From a virus, in the IMG/VR virus record IMGVR_UViG_3300017764_000097, positions 1 through 24,955 of that record: a stretch of DNA of 24,955 nucleotides. One strand, 5' to 3'. The notes below the pieces were generated by a model, which made no database searches, was not told the origin of the DNA, and was given only the letters and a program-made list of their open reading frames with translations. The first letter of the stretch is position 1. Every line of letters begins with the position of its first letter. This document shows positions 6,532-12,654 of the stretch, piece after piece. The position numbers were made by a program, and so were the translations under genes.

Positions 6532-7586
6532 TCACTTATTTCAGCTAACTTTGATAATTTTTTGTAGCTTGGACAAACACATGACTCTGGGTTTTTCTCA
6601 GACATCATCGCTAAGATTGTTGCCTTATATTCGGCAGGTAATCTCATCGCATACTGATAAACTTTATCACAAAGGTCAGTATCGTCTTTTGCATACTCAA
6701 TCAAACCAGTAGTCACGGCATAAAGAACAGAAGGTTCATAATCAATTCTGGCATTTTCAACATCTGCCAGTATTTGATCAGGAGTTTCAGCTTCTTTATA
6801 AAGATCAATAAACGCCTTATACTGAATCGAGGCAGGAACACCAATCATGCCTGCCATCATTGGAAGCATAATATCTTTCGTATCAAAATTGAAACCTTTA
6901 TTGATTGAAGTAACAACTTTATCAACGAAGTCAAGTGAACGTCTTGTGGCGAAACTTTGATCTTCAAAGTCTTCGTCAGCTTCAAGAACTTCATGACCCG
7001 CAAACTTATCGAATGCTCGTCTTTCAGGTGAGATACCATTCTCACTTGCCCACTTATCATAGGAAGCATTATCACCGGAAATGTATAACATACACAATCT
7101 GTTGATGGCAGCCTTGGATAAAGGAGTCGTATACATATCACTTGAACCATTCATCGCACCGACAAAGACAACTTTATCAGAAATCTTTTCATTAGCAATT
7201 TTACGACCAAGTAAAATGTTTAGAATCACATTCTGTAACATTTGGTCACAACGATCAAGTTCATCAAAGAATATCACCGTTAAAGGATCATCATCTTTTG
7301 CATCTTTCTCAAGAGGAATCCATTCAGCACAAACTTCATGAACACGACCTTCAATCTCTTTTGGAAGAGAGAAGTTCGAAATATCCATCTGAGACAGAAT
7401 ACGAGTTTCAAGAACAGCATTAATACCATTCTTATTCAACGCACTCACGAAATCTTCAATCGCAGTAGTTTTACCACAACCAACAGGACCAACAAGAACT
7501 GGTGGTATTTTAGATTTCATCAAAACAGCAATCGCTCTTTTAGCTTGCTGAGGCGTGATTTTCAGAACTTTACTTTCACTACTCAT
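6528..7586 (-). CDS. MoxR-family AAA+ ATPase ('CobS-like')
   Basis: This 352-residue ATPase has all main AAA+ elements: Walker A GPVGCGKTT (residues 33-41), Walker B VIFFDE (104-109), sensor 1 in VVFVGAMNGSSDMY (N146) and a conserved arginine in AAINRLCMLYI (R163). The arrangement, with FDELDRCDQMLQNVILNIL after Walker B, is that of MoxR/RavA/CobS ATPases. These act with a VWA-domain partner to remodel or load metals into target proteins. Phage copies are often labelled cobS, but no other cobalamin genes are here. Its direct partners are evidently the upstream VWA/metallopeptidase gene and the downstream helical protein. It has its own sigma70-type promoter and richer G+C than most of the window. 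The target is unknown. Confidence 0.85.
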   Translation of the reverse strand: MSSESKVLKITPQQAKRAIAVLMKSKIPPVLVGPVGCGKTTAIEDFVSALNKNGINAVLETRILSQMDISNFSLPKEIEGRVHEVCAEWIPLEKDAKDDDPLTVIFFDELDRCDQMLQNVILNILLGRKIANEKISDKVVFVGAMNGSSDMYTTPLSKAAINRLCMLYISGDNASYDKWASENGISPERRAFDKFAGHEVLEADEDFEDQSFATRRSLDFVDKVVTSINKGFNFDTKDIMLPMMAGMIGVPASIQYKAFIDLYKEAETPDQILADVENARIDYEPSVLYAVTTGLIEYAKDDTDLCDKVYQYAMRLPAEYKATILAMMSEKNPESCVCPSYKKLSKLAEISD

Positions 7587-7617
7587 AATTTTTTATAACC
7601 TCACTTTCAATACCTGG

Positions 7618-7646
7618 AATATATCCTATCTTACTCGAATTGTCAA
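7618..7646 (-). promoter_or_regulatory. sigma70-type promoter for the MoxR ATPase gene
   Basis: Minus strand: TTGACA (7641-7646), 17-base spacer, TATATT (7618-7623), 31 bases before the ATG at 7586. The downstream leader contains GTGAGG as a possible ribosome site. Its geometry matches the promoters at 6503 and 9006. Confidence 0.82.
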
Positions 7647-7654
7647 CACTTATT

Positions 7655-8983
7655 TTACTTAACATGAATTGTTCTTCCTACTTCACCTTCAAGATTTGAA
7701 GTACATAACCAAATCACATCTATTCCTTTTAAATCTTTTTTGAATGACTTGGGACCTGGGTCAGCTTGATGCCAATCCCACTCAAATTCAAGGTCAGTCA
7801 TTACAATCATTAACTTTGGTTTCTTTCGAAGAGTTTGAAGTTTGTCAGCAACACATTGGAACTTAGTACCACCTCTACCAACCATTTCAATATCTTCAAG
7901 ATTTGTATTTTTGGTAATTGTTCTTTCATCTCTAATTTGAGTATCAAACTGCCATAAATCATAACTATCTAATGATAGTAAAGCATTTTGTCCTTCTGTT
8001 AATGTTGCATCAAAATCATCCTGTCTCATAGAACACGATGTATCCATAACAAACAGAATATCACCTGGTGTTTTTACTTGTCGAGTAGGCATTATAAAAT
8101 TACTTCGTATTCTTCTTGAAGGAACTAACCAATTATAACCTGCTTTTTTCTGAGACGATAAATAATTTCGAAGAAGAATCTTCCAATTAACTTCACCTTT
8201 TCCTGTTAGTTCATTTATCTTTTCTTTTATTGAACTTGGAATATGATCACCAGCTTCTTGAGAGGCCGCAATCGCTTGCATTATCATTGAATTAACTTCT
8301 TGTTCAGCTTCTTCTAAATCTTCATCTTCACAAGCTTCAAACTCACCGAAAGTTTGTGTATTACCTGAATCTTCTTCATAGTCATCAGAACTTTCTTCTT
8401 CAGAATCATCACTGTTTTCACCTGAAGAACTACCTTCTGAATCATCAGAAGAATCACCGTTTGAACTTGATGAATTTCCTGAATCGTCAGATGAATCTTC
8501 TTCTTCTGTTTCATTTTCTTGAGACTCATCTGACTGATTCTCTTTTTCTTCTTCTTTTTTCTTTTGAATTAAATCGTAATAATATTCAGCACTCTTACCA
8601 AAAGGATAGTCAGAATAATCACCTCTACCAGGAAGAAGAGCATCTTCTGGGAAACCATCTAAATCGAAAATCTCACAATTAAGTGCCAAGTCGGCAGCCA
8701 CATTAAAATCATTGTGATTATAGTTTGAAATTTTTGAACTTCTTAAATGGTGTTTAAATACAAGGTGTAAAATCTCATGCATTAAAATAACTTTAGTAGT
8801 TGAGAATTTTAGAGAACTTGCAAAATCTGGATTATAAAGTAATTCTTTATGATTGATAGCGAATGTTTTAATCTTTCTAGTTTCTATTAATTTAAGTCTT
8901 AATAAAATACTGGCATAGAATGGCTCTGTTTTAATTAGTGACATTCTTGCTTCTTTTACAATATCTTTAATGTCGAAACTCAT
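7655..8983 (-). CDS. metallopeptidase-like/VWA domain protein (MoxR partner)
   Basis: I start this 442-residue protein at the ATG at 8983. An ATG eight codons upstream (9007) overlaps the promoter -10 box and so would not be transcribed from it. Residues 1-135 resemble the putative metallopeptidase half of DUF2201-type proteins, with HEILH (H69, E70, H73), then KHHLRS and NVAADLALN, which could supply a third ligand. Residues 145-223 are a very acidic Ser/Asp/Glu linker. The C-terminal part is a VWA-like domain with a MIDAS: DTSCS (D314, S316, S318), GRGGT (T373) and MTDLEFEW (D397). Such proteins pair with MoxR ATPases, as ViaA does with RavA and CobT with CobS. Whether the HExxH site is catalytic is unknown. 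Confidence 0.85.
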   Translation of the reverse strand: MSFDIKDIVKEARMSLIKTEPFYASILLRLKLIETRKIKTFAINHKELLYNPDFASSLKFSTTKVILMHEILHLVFKHHLRSSKISNYNHNDFNVAADLALNCEIFDLDGFPEDALLPGRGDYSDYPFGKSAEYYYDLIQKKKEEEKENQSDESQENETEEEDSSDDSGNSSSSNGDSSDDSEGSSSGENSDDSEEESSDDYEEDSGNTQTFGEFEACEDEDLEEAEQEVNSMIMQAIAASQEAGDHIPSSIKEKINELTGKGEVNWKILLRNYLSSQKKAGYNWLVPSRRIRSNFIMPTRQVKTPGDILFVMDTSCSMRQDDFDATLTEGQNALLSLDSYDLWQFDTQIRDERTITKNTNLEDIEMVGRGGTKFQCVADKLQTLRKKPKLMIVMTDLEFEWDWHQADPGPKSFKKDLKGIDVIWLCTSNLEGEVGRTIHVK

Positions 8984-9005
8984 ACTTTTCTCACTTTCTA
9001 TGGAC

Positions 9006-9034
9006 ATCTTATCCTAGATATGGTGGAAAGTCAA
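9006..9034 (-). promoter_or_regulatory. sigma70-type promoter for the VWA gene
   Basis: Minus strand: TTGACT (9029-9034), 17-base spacer, TAAGAT (9006-9011). Transcription would begin near 9000, upstream of the ATG at 8983. Third promoter of this type in the module, each in front of one gene. Confidence 0.75.
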
Positions 9035-9037
9035 CAG

Positions 9038-9736
9038 CTAAATTGATATATTTTTAAGATCATTTATTAAGTGAAAATCCCATTTAGGATGGACTCTCTC
9101 TTCAATAGCTTGTATGTTTTGATTTTTACATAGAACTCTTGCACCACACATTGCACCAAAATAAGGTACGAAACCTTCAGGTGATATGACTGTACAAGCT
9201 GATGCGATTATATCAATTAATTCTTGAATCGATGTTTTGTTATAAACAGAGTTTTTATATTTTGAGTATTTGTGTTCATCATCACCTCTACCAACTATAA
9301 AGGTATCAGGAAATTGTTCCATAAAAATCTCTATTTCTTCTTCACTAAATTCTTTCTTTCCGTAATCAACGCCACCTGATCTTGGGTTAAGAACTAAATC
9401 TACATCAAGTCTAGGATGAAAAGATATATGAGGATAAGGTTTTATTTCCCAAGAGTCTTCATCACCTGGATTTTTTTCTGACCAACCTGTTCCTAAGAAT
9501 ATATCAAATTCATCTCTATGTTCTTTCTGCCAGTTCCATGAATCAATAGTTTTTACTTCATTTTTTATATATTGAGTATTATAAAAATCACTTATAACTT
9601 TATTAAGTCCGTCATCTCTTGTTCTTACATGAGTTATATGAACATCTTTGATTTCTGTTTCATTAAAAGTGGCATGAAGTTTTGCAAAAGATAATGCTGA
9701 GTCTCCGAATCCACCGTTTGTTAAAGCTTTTATCAT
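9038..9736 (-). CDS. glycosyltransferase, GT9/heptosyltransferase-like (GT-B)
   Basis: This 232-residue protein has the skeleton of a GT-B glycosyltransferase related to family 9. It has an N-terminal glycine-rich NGGFGDSALSFAKLH, a mid-protein LVLNPRSGGVDYG strand, a TFIVGRGDDEHKY nucleotide-sugar loop, and a C-terminal SIQELIDIIASACTVISPEG followed by FVPYFGAMCGARVLC. In GT9 enzymes this last region senses donor and acceptor. It is shorter than bacterial heptosyltransferases (about 320-350 residues), mostly in the N-terminal domain. The start overlaps the end of the upstream glycosyltransferase by 4 bases, so the two are coupled. The acceptor could be a virion protein, host lipopolysaccharide or modified DNA; the sequence does not say. 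Confidence 0.6.
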   Translation of the reverse strand: MIKALTNGGFGDSALSFAKLHATFNETEIKDVHITHVRTRDDGLNKVISDFYNTQYIKNEVKTIDSWNWQKEHRDEFDIFLGTGWSEKNPGDEDSWEIKPYPHISFHPRLDVDLVLNPRSGGVDYGKKEFSEEEIEIFMEQFPDTFIVGRGDDEHKYSKYKNSVYNKTSIQELIDIIASACTVISPEGFVPYFGAMCGARVLCKNQNIQAIEERVHPKWDFHLINDLKNISI

Positions 9737-10569
9737 TTCTTATATATAGTCCTAAAATCTTTTATTTCTGGTAAAATACTATCTTCTATATAATGAGGAT
9801 GTTCACCTTCATGATTAAATAATAATCCATCATTTGTAATGAAATCACTTATTTGAAAAGGTGTTCTATATCCGAACAACTGTTCATTTTTATTAACCCA
9901 TGTTTCTTGGTCATTTAAATCAAACTTTAAATATACTTCATCCATCCAATGTACTTTATAGTTTTGTTCAGTCGGATATTCTGTTGACCAAAATGCTTTC
10001 TTACAATATGGATCAAGTAATAAACTATAGTGATACATATAACTATCATGTTTAAAAACATTTTCTTTTGGTCTATTCCATCTTTGTAGTGGAACATAAT
10101 GGTCGGACTTATCAGTAATTTTAAAAAGTCTTCGTCTATCATTTAGTAGGTAATTTTCCATATTAACATAGAAAAACTTTTCTTTAGTTTCAACACAATC
10201 ATATTCGGAATCAAAGATGTTTTTCTTAATATCTTCCCAATCTTCTCTAAAGTAAAACTCATCACAATCTAACAACCATATCCAATTACCAACTTCAAAG
10301 TTATCACTAGCTTCTAACATGGCATTCAAGGTAGGTGTTTTTGATTCATAGTGTGTGCCACCAAAATGAGTAGGTACATATTTAACTTTATCGTTATCTA
10401 TAAATTTAGATACAATATCATAAGTATTATCTTCGAATTTTTTAACTTCTTCAGAATGAAAACCAACGGACACAATTACTTCATCGCAATACTCTATTGC
10501 TTGTAACATTGCTGGTTCTATGAAAGTTTCACATGACCATGCATTAATAAGTCCGATTACTTTATTCAT
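9733..10569 (-). CDS. GT-A family glycosyltransferase
   Basis: A 278-residue protein with a nucleotide-diphospho-sugar transferase (GT2-like) fold. The N-terminus (KVIGLINAWSCETFIEPAML) leads to CDEVIVSVGFHS, a beta strand typical of the fold. WIWLLDCDEFYF supplies the metal-binding D-x-D/E motif. It then has a long aromatic C-terminal part with several His/Tyr motifs (MYHYSLLLDP, NHEGEHPHYI). No membrane segment is seen, so it should act in the cytoplasm. It directly precedes and overlaps a GT-B-type gene, which suggests sequential sugar additions. The TATAATG at its start is formed by the junction with the previous stop codon and is too close to act as a promoter. Confidence 0.72.
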   Translation of the reverse strand: MNKVIGLINAWSCETFIEPAMLQAIEYCDEVIVSVGFHSEEVKKFEDNTYDIVSKFIDNDKVKYVPTHFGGTHYESKTPTLNAMLEASDNFEVGNWIWLLDCDEFYFREDWEDIKKNIFDSEYDCVETKEKFFYVNMENYLLNDRRRLFKITDKSDHYVPLQRWNRPKENVFKHDSYMYHYSLLLDPYCKKAFWSTEYPTEQNYKVHWMDEVYLKFDLNDQETWVNKNEQLFGYRTPFQISDFITNDGLLFNHEGEHPHYIEDSILPEIKDFRTIYKK

Positions 10570-10574
10570 TATAC

Positions 10575-10826
10575 TTATAGTCTTTTCATTATGTGAGATG
10601 TTTGACCAAGATTAATAATTCTACCTATAATCTCTTCATAGCTACCAAGAACATGAAGTCTTCTATCAGCAGACATCATAATTTCTGCTCGATCATTATG
10701 TTGAGGTGATGTTTGAATATATTCAATCCTATCAATAGGAACTAGAATTTTATTCTCATCTTTTTTTAATTCATCGTCTTCTTTTGACCAATCATTAACA
10801 CTTACTCTATAACATTCAATAAACAT
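10575..10826 (-). CDS. hypothetical protein, 83 aa (FlbD-like strand pattern)
   Basis: Unrecognised small protein. The middle (ILVPIDRIEYIQTS, then RAEIMMSADRRLHVLGSYEEII) follows the pattern of tiny beta-rich proteins such as FlbD, in which two strands define a residue-position rule and a final helix begins with 'SYEEI'. This is a fold-level resemblance and says nothing about flagella here. The start is well supported: AAAGGAGG lies 7 bases upstream of the ATG at 10826, inside the end of the 30-residue peptide gene. It is followed 5 bases later by the glycosyltransferase gene. Confidence 0.65.
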   Translation of the reverse strand: MFIECYRVSVNDWSKEDDELKKDENKILVPIDRIEYIQTSPQHNDRAEIMMSADRRLHVLGSYEEIIGRIINLGQTSHIMKRL

Positions 10827-10829
10827 TTA

Positions 10830-10922
10830 TTATCCTCCTTTTGTGAAGATGTCTAACTTGAGTATGTATGTAGTAAAAATGACTACAGCCAGTACTCCTA
10901 AAAATATATCAATATTTGTCAT
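10830..10922 (-). CDS. 30-residue membrane peptide
   Basis: A short frame encoding about 30 residues: MTNID, a hydrophobic span IFLGVLAVVIFTTYIL (one transmembrane helix), then KLDIFTKGG. The last codons double as the AAAGGAGG Shine-Dalgarno of the next gene, and the stop lies 3 bases before that ATG. The ATG at 10922 has no Shine-Dalgarno but sits 5 bases after a TATAAT box, matching the repeated pattern in this window. Either a real leaderless small membrane protein, or a chance frame in a leader whose main job is to carry the next ribosome site. Confidence 0.5.
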   Translation of the reverse strand: MTNIDIFLGVLAVVIFTTYILKLDIFTKGG

Positions 10923-10927
10923 AGGAT

Positions 10928-10933
10928 ATTATA
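10928..10933 (-). promoter_or_regulatory. GTATAAT-type -10 box 5 bp before ATG
   Basis: Minus-strand order TAG-TATAAT-ATCCT-ATG, with the ATG at 10922. It sits in the 42-base gap after the YRG-repeat gene. No -35-like hexamer. Confidence 0.5.
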
Positions 10934-10964
10934 CTAGACCGTAGCCATTTTTATTATTTTTAGT

Positions 10965-11129
10965 TTACGCTTCCCAAGACGCACCACGGTATTGTCCGTG
11001 TGTTGCCTTTGGAGTTGCTTCAACTACATTTGGATCGTAAGTTGAACCTCTATAAGAAGCGATGCTAGGTTTTACCACCGCTACTTTAGAAGGTACAACT
11101 TCGGATCCTCTATACATTAAAGTACCCAT
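10965..11129 (-). CDS. 54-residue YRG-repeat protein (DUF4278-like)
   Basis: A small protein with three related segments: MYRGSEV at the start, SYRGSTYD in the middle and QYRGASWEA at the C-terminus. The tyrosine-arginine-glycine plus aromatic pattern resembles the short DUF4278 motif known from cyanobacteria and their phages; the assignment is by eye. The start ATG at 11129 has an AGGAG Shine-Dalgarno 7 bases upstream. Expression looks strong and late: a TATAAATA box lies about 110 bases upstream, and the leader between them folds into three hairpins. Codons use more G and C than the neighbours. Function is unknown; abundant small structural or regulatory protein is plausible. Confidence 0.72.
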   Translation of the reverse strand: MGTLMYRGSEVVPSKVAVVKPSIASYRGSTYDPNVVEATPKATHGQYRGASWEA

Positions 11130-11237
11130 TGTTATTCTCCTATTTACGGTGCGTTCCTTCGTTGGAGGTTATCCTCCCCGAGTTGGATAATTGTTCCAAC
11201 TACTTCCGTCTCTACTGAGAGATGAACGATATACTAT
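11130..11237 (-). promoter_or_regulatory. structured 5' leader of the YRG-repeat gene
   Basis: This roughly 100-base leader contains three simple hairpins: UCUCU/AGAGA at 11209-11222, GUUGGA/UCCAAC at 11182-11200, and GGAGG/CCUCC with an AUAA loop at 11164-11177. The last one masks a GGAGG that resembles a ribosome site but has no start codon near it; the true AGGAG lies at 11137-11141. The leader is markedly less A+T-rich than the intergenic DNA elsewhere. It could stabilise the message or control translation. Confidence 0.5.
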
Positions 11238-11245
11238 TATTTATA
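11238..11245 (-). promoter_or_regulatory. T4-late-type promoter box TATAAATA
   Basis: Minus strand AATAG-TATAAATA-ATAG, the exact T4 late promoter octamer, lying between the end of the Hsp20 gene and the structured leader. A second ATAGTATA repeat follows immediately, so two overlapping starts are possible. Confidence 0.6.
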
Positions 11246-11251
11246 CTATTT

Positions 11252-11698
11252 TTATTGTATTTTTATAGTACGAGGTTTCTTATTATCAGGAATTATTTTC
11301 TCAAGAGAAACAGTTAGAAGTCCATCTTTTAATTCAGCTTCATTGATTTCAATATCATCTGCTAAAGTAAAAGTTCTTGTGAACTTTCTTTTACTAATAC
11401 CTTGATGTACAAGACTCTGTTTCTTATCATCGTCCCATTTCTCATGATTAGATGAAATGGTTAATTCGTTATCAGCATACTTAACACTCACATCTGTCTT
11501 CGTAAATCCTGCTAACGCAAGCTGAATATCATAAGTGAAATCACCAGTCTTTTCTATATTATATGGTGGATAATTTCCTTGTTGATGTGTTTGGTGTAAG
11601 TCACCTCTAAACATTTGTTCGAATAGGTCAAAAGCACTATCGAATCCGATTGTTAATGGTCTTAATTGATTAAAGACCGATACATAATTTGCTGTCAT
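11252..11698 (-). CDS. Hsp20 small heat-shock protein
   Basis: A 148-residue alpha-crystallin-domain chaperone of the IbpA type. It would bind unfolding proteins in the host cytoplasm and hold them for refolding. Visible marks are NYPPYNI before the domain, ALAGFTKTDV, the RKFTRTFTLADDI strand, the consensus AELKDGLLTVSLEK and a C-terminal KPRTIKI carrying the I-x-I tail. I start it at the ATG at 11698, which has AAGGAG six bases upstream, and not at an ATG seven codons earlier. T4-like marine phages commonly carry an Hsp20. The gene follows a terminator, so it needs its own promoter; a TATAAT box lies about 75 bases upstream and the leader between contains an imperfect hairpin. Confidence 0.9.
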   Translation of the reverse strand: MTANYVSVFNQLRPLTIGFDSAFDLFEQMFRGDLHQTHQQGNYPPYNIEKTGDFTYDIQLALAGFTKTDVSVKYADNELTISSNHEKWDDDKKQSLVHQGISKRKFTRTFTLADDIEINEAELKDGLLTVSLEKIIPDNKKPRTIKIQ

Positions 11699-11724
11699 TT
11701 TTTTCTCCTTATTAAGCAAGTTAA

Positions 11725-11753
11725 GTACTAAATCCCATTAGGCAATCTAGTAC
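11725..11753 (-). promoter_or_regulatory. imperfect hairpin in the Hsp20 leader
   Basis: In the RNA, GUACUAGAU pairs with the AUUUAGUAC arm (one G-U wobble), continuing past a small bulge into CC/GG around a UAAU loop. It lies 14 bases upstream of the Hsp20 Shine-Dalgarno and does not include it. Possible regulatory or stability element. Confidence 0.4.
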
Positions 11754-11772
11754 GCATTTTTATTTACATCTT

Positions 11773-11778
11773 ATTATA
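11773..11778 (-). promoter_or_regulatory. TATAAT -10 box for Hsp20
   Basis: Minus strand ACTA-TATAAT-AAGATG in very A+T-rich DNA just after a terminator. No clear -35. Predicted start near 11766, giving a leader of about 70 bases. Confidence 0.4.
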
Positions 11779-11798
11779 TAGTATATTTTGTATTTTTA

Positions 11799-11832
11799 TA
11801 AAAAAAAATGCACCCTCTTTCGAAGGTGCATT
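11799..11832 (-). terminator. rho-independent terminator with GAAA loop
   Basis: In the RNA, AAUGCACCUUC pairs with GAGGGUGCAUU (11 bp, one wobble) around a GAAA tetraloop (arms 11822-11832 and 11807-11817), followed by a run of at least eight U. It lies 22 bases after the stop at 11855 and ends the operon from the right. Confidence 0.93.
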
Positions 11833-11854
11833 ACTAATTTTTGAACTAACTAAC

Positions 11855-12064
11855 TTATACAGTAAGTGCAATAGCATCTGTACGAGCATGACGGACTTGT
11901 CCACCTGGACGGTAACACTTATAATAAAAGTGACCGTTTGTGTCAGTTAAGTGACCGTCACGACAGATTTTCCAAGTTCGAGAATCTCTCTTACCTTTTC
12001 CAATCTTAACACTGTCGCCTGCACTGAATCTCAATGGACGACCTCTCATTTCGTTCTTAACCAT
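11855..12064 (-). CDS. small basic protein, 69 aa
   Basis: Unrecognised 69-residue basic protein. It has FSAGDSVKIGKGK, which reads like the first strand and turn of a small SH3/KOW-type barrel, then RTWKICRDGHLTDTNG and a FYYKCYRPGGQVRHARTD segment with two cysteines and two histidines. The many Arg, Lys and aromatic residues suit nucleic-acid binding, but no specific family is recognised. An AAAGGAG ribosome site lies 7 bases upstream of the ATG at 12064. It is the last gene before the strong terminator. Confidence 0.65.
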   Translation of the reverse strand: MVKNEMRGRPLRFSAGDSVKIGKGKRDSRTWKICRDGHLTDTNGHFYYKCYRPGGQVRHARTDAIALTV

Positions 12065-12082
12065 AATATACTCCTTTGTGGT

Positions 12083-12295
12083 TTATTTGTAACGATTTGA
12101 TAAAGACATTAAAGTCGGAGCCCAAAGTCCAACAAAAATACCTGTTAACTTAGACATGGTTTGATGAGTACCAAATAAAGGAACTTCCAACCAAATTAAA
12201 ATAGATATTACCACTGAAGCTAAAGACAAATAGAAGAACCATTCGCTTTTTGTCATTGATATTACCTCTTTTAGATATTTAAGAATATCTTTCAT
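12083..12295 (-). CDS. small membrane protein with two transmembrane segments
   Basis: A 70-residue protein with two hydrophobic spans, WFFYLSLASVVISILIWL (about residues 19-36) and LTGIFVGLWAPTLMSL (about 50-65), joined by a short loop with GTHQT. The ATG at 12295 has AGGAG five bases upstream. An internal ATG at codon 14 also has an AGAGGT site, so two starts are possible; both include the membrane spans. It would sit in the host inner membrane. Size and topology are holin-like, but no lysis enzyme lies beside it, so a lysis role is not supported. Confidence 0.6.
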   Translation of the reverse strand: MKDILKYLKEVISMTKSEWFFYLSLASVVISILIWLEVPLFGTHQTMSKLTGIFVGLWAPTLMSLSNRYK

Positions 12296-12297
12296 AC

Positions 12298-12642
12298 TTA
12301 CTCCTGTTCTTGTTTTTCTTCTGATCTTTTTTGTTGCTCTTCAACTAAATCATGAATAGTTTTATCTAGTGATGATTTAAATTCTTCGCAAGCACCTTTA
12401 AGATGTTTTGCACCAGTTTCTCCGTGTAAAGGTAAAGTATTACCATTATCATCACGAACTGTTGTCATCGCAACATATATTGGATCACGACTACCATCTA
12501 CAACATCAACACCTAATTCATCAACAGGTATTAATGCTTTAATAGAACCATTATTTACGTCTGTATAAAGTTCTTCTCTATACAATCCATCTTTGTCAAT
12601 TAAAGATTGAATACCAATCTCTTTATTTTCTTCTTTTGCCAT
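12298..12642 (-). CDS. hypothetical protein, 114 aa
   Basis: Unrecognised 114-residue acidic protein. The middle appears to be a small beta-rich fold (SIKALIPVDELGVDVVDG, then PIYVAMTTVRDDNGNTLP). The C-terminus is a charged helix (SSLDKTIHDLVEEQQKRSEE) likely to be a coiled coil. A TTAGGAG ribosome site overlapping the previous stop precedes the ATG. Its N-terminal GIQS motif also occurs in the preceding Ser/Thr-repeat protein, the only visible link between the two. Confidence 0.6.
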   Translation of the reverse strand: MAKEENKEIGIQSLIDKDGLYREELYTDVNNGSIKALIPVDELGVDVVDGSRDPIYVAMTTVRDDNGNTLPLHGETGAKHLKGACEEFKSSLDKTIHDLVEEQQKRSEEKQEQE

Positions 12643-12654
12643 TTTTTATTTCTC

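Noticed and set aside
6528-7586. Labelling the ATPase as cobalt chelatase subunit CobS
   Set aside because: The similarity is to the MoxR class in general. No CobN, no other cobalamin genes and no corrin-specific feature are present, while a VWA/metallopeptidase partner is adjacent.
8314-8682. Overlapping frames on both strands inside the VWA gene
   Set aside because: They are shadows of the acidic Ser/Asp/Glu repeat linker, whose repetitive codons stay open in several frames. Their products are low-complexity Lys/Met or Leu/His/Asn strings.
10567-10574. TATAATG at the start of the GT-A glycosyltransferase gene
   Set aside because: The box overlaps the start codon, so it cannot promote a message containing that AUG. 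It arises from the previous stop codon and the junction sequence.
12083-12295. Holin
   Set aside because: Two transmembrane spans and small size fit, but there is no endolysin or spanin gene nearby and no holin family motif.
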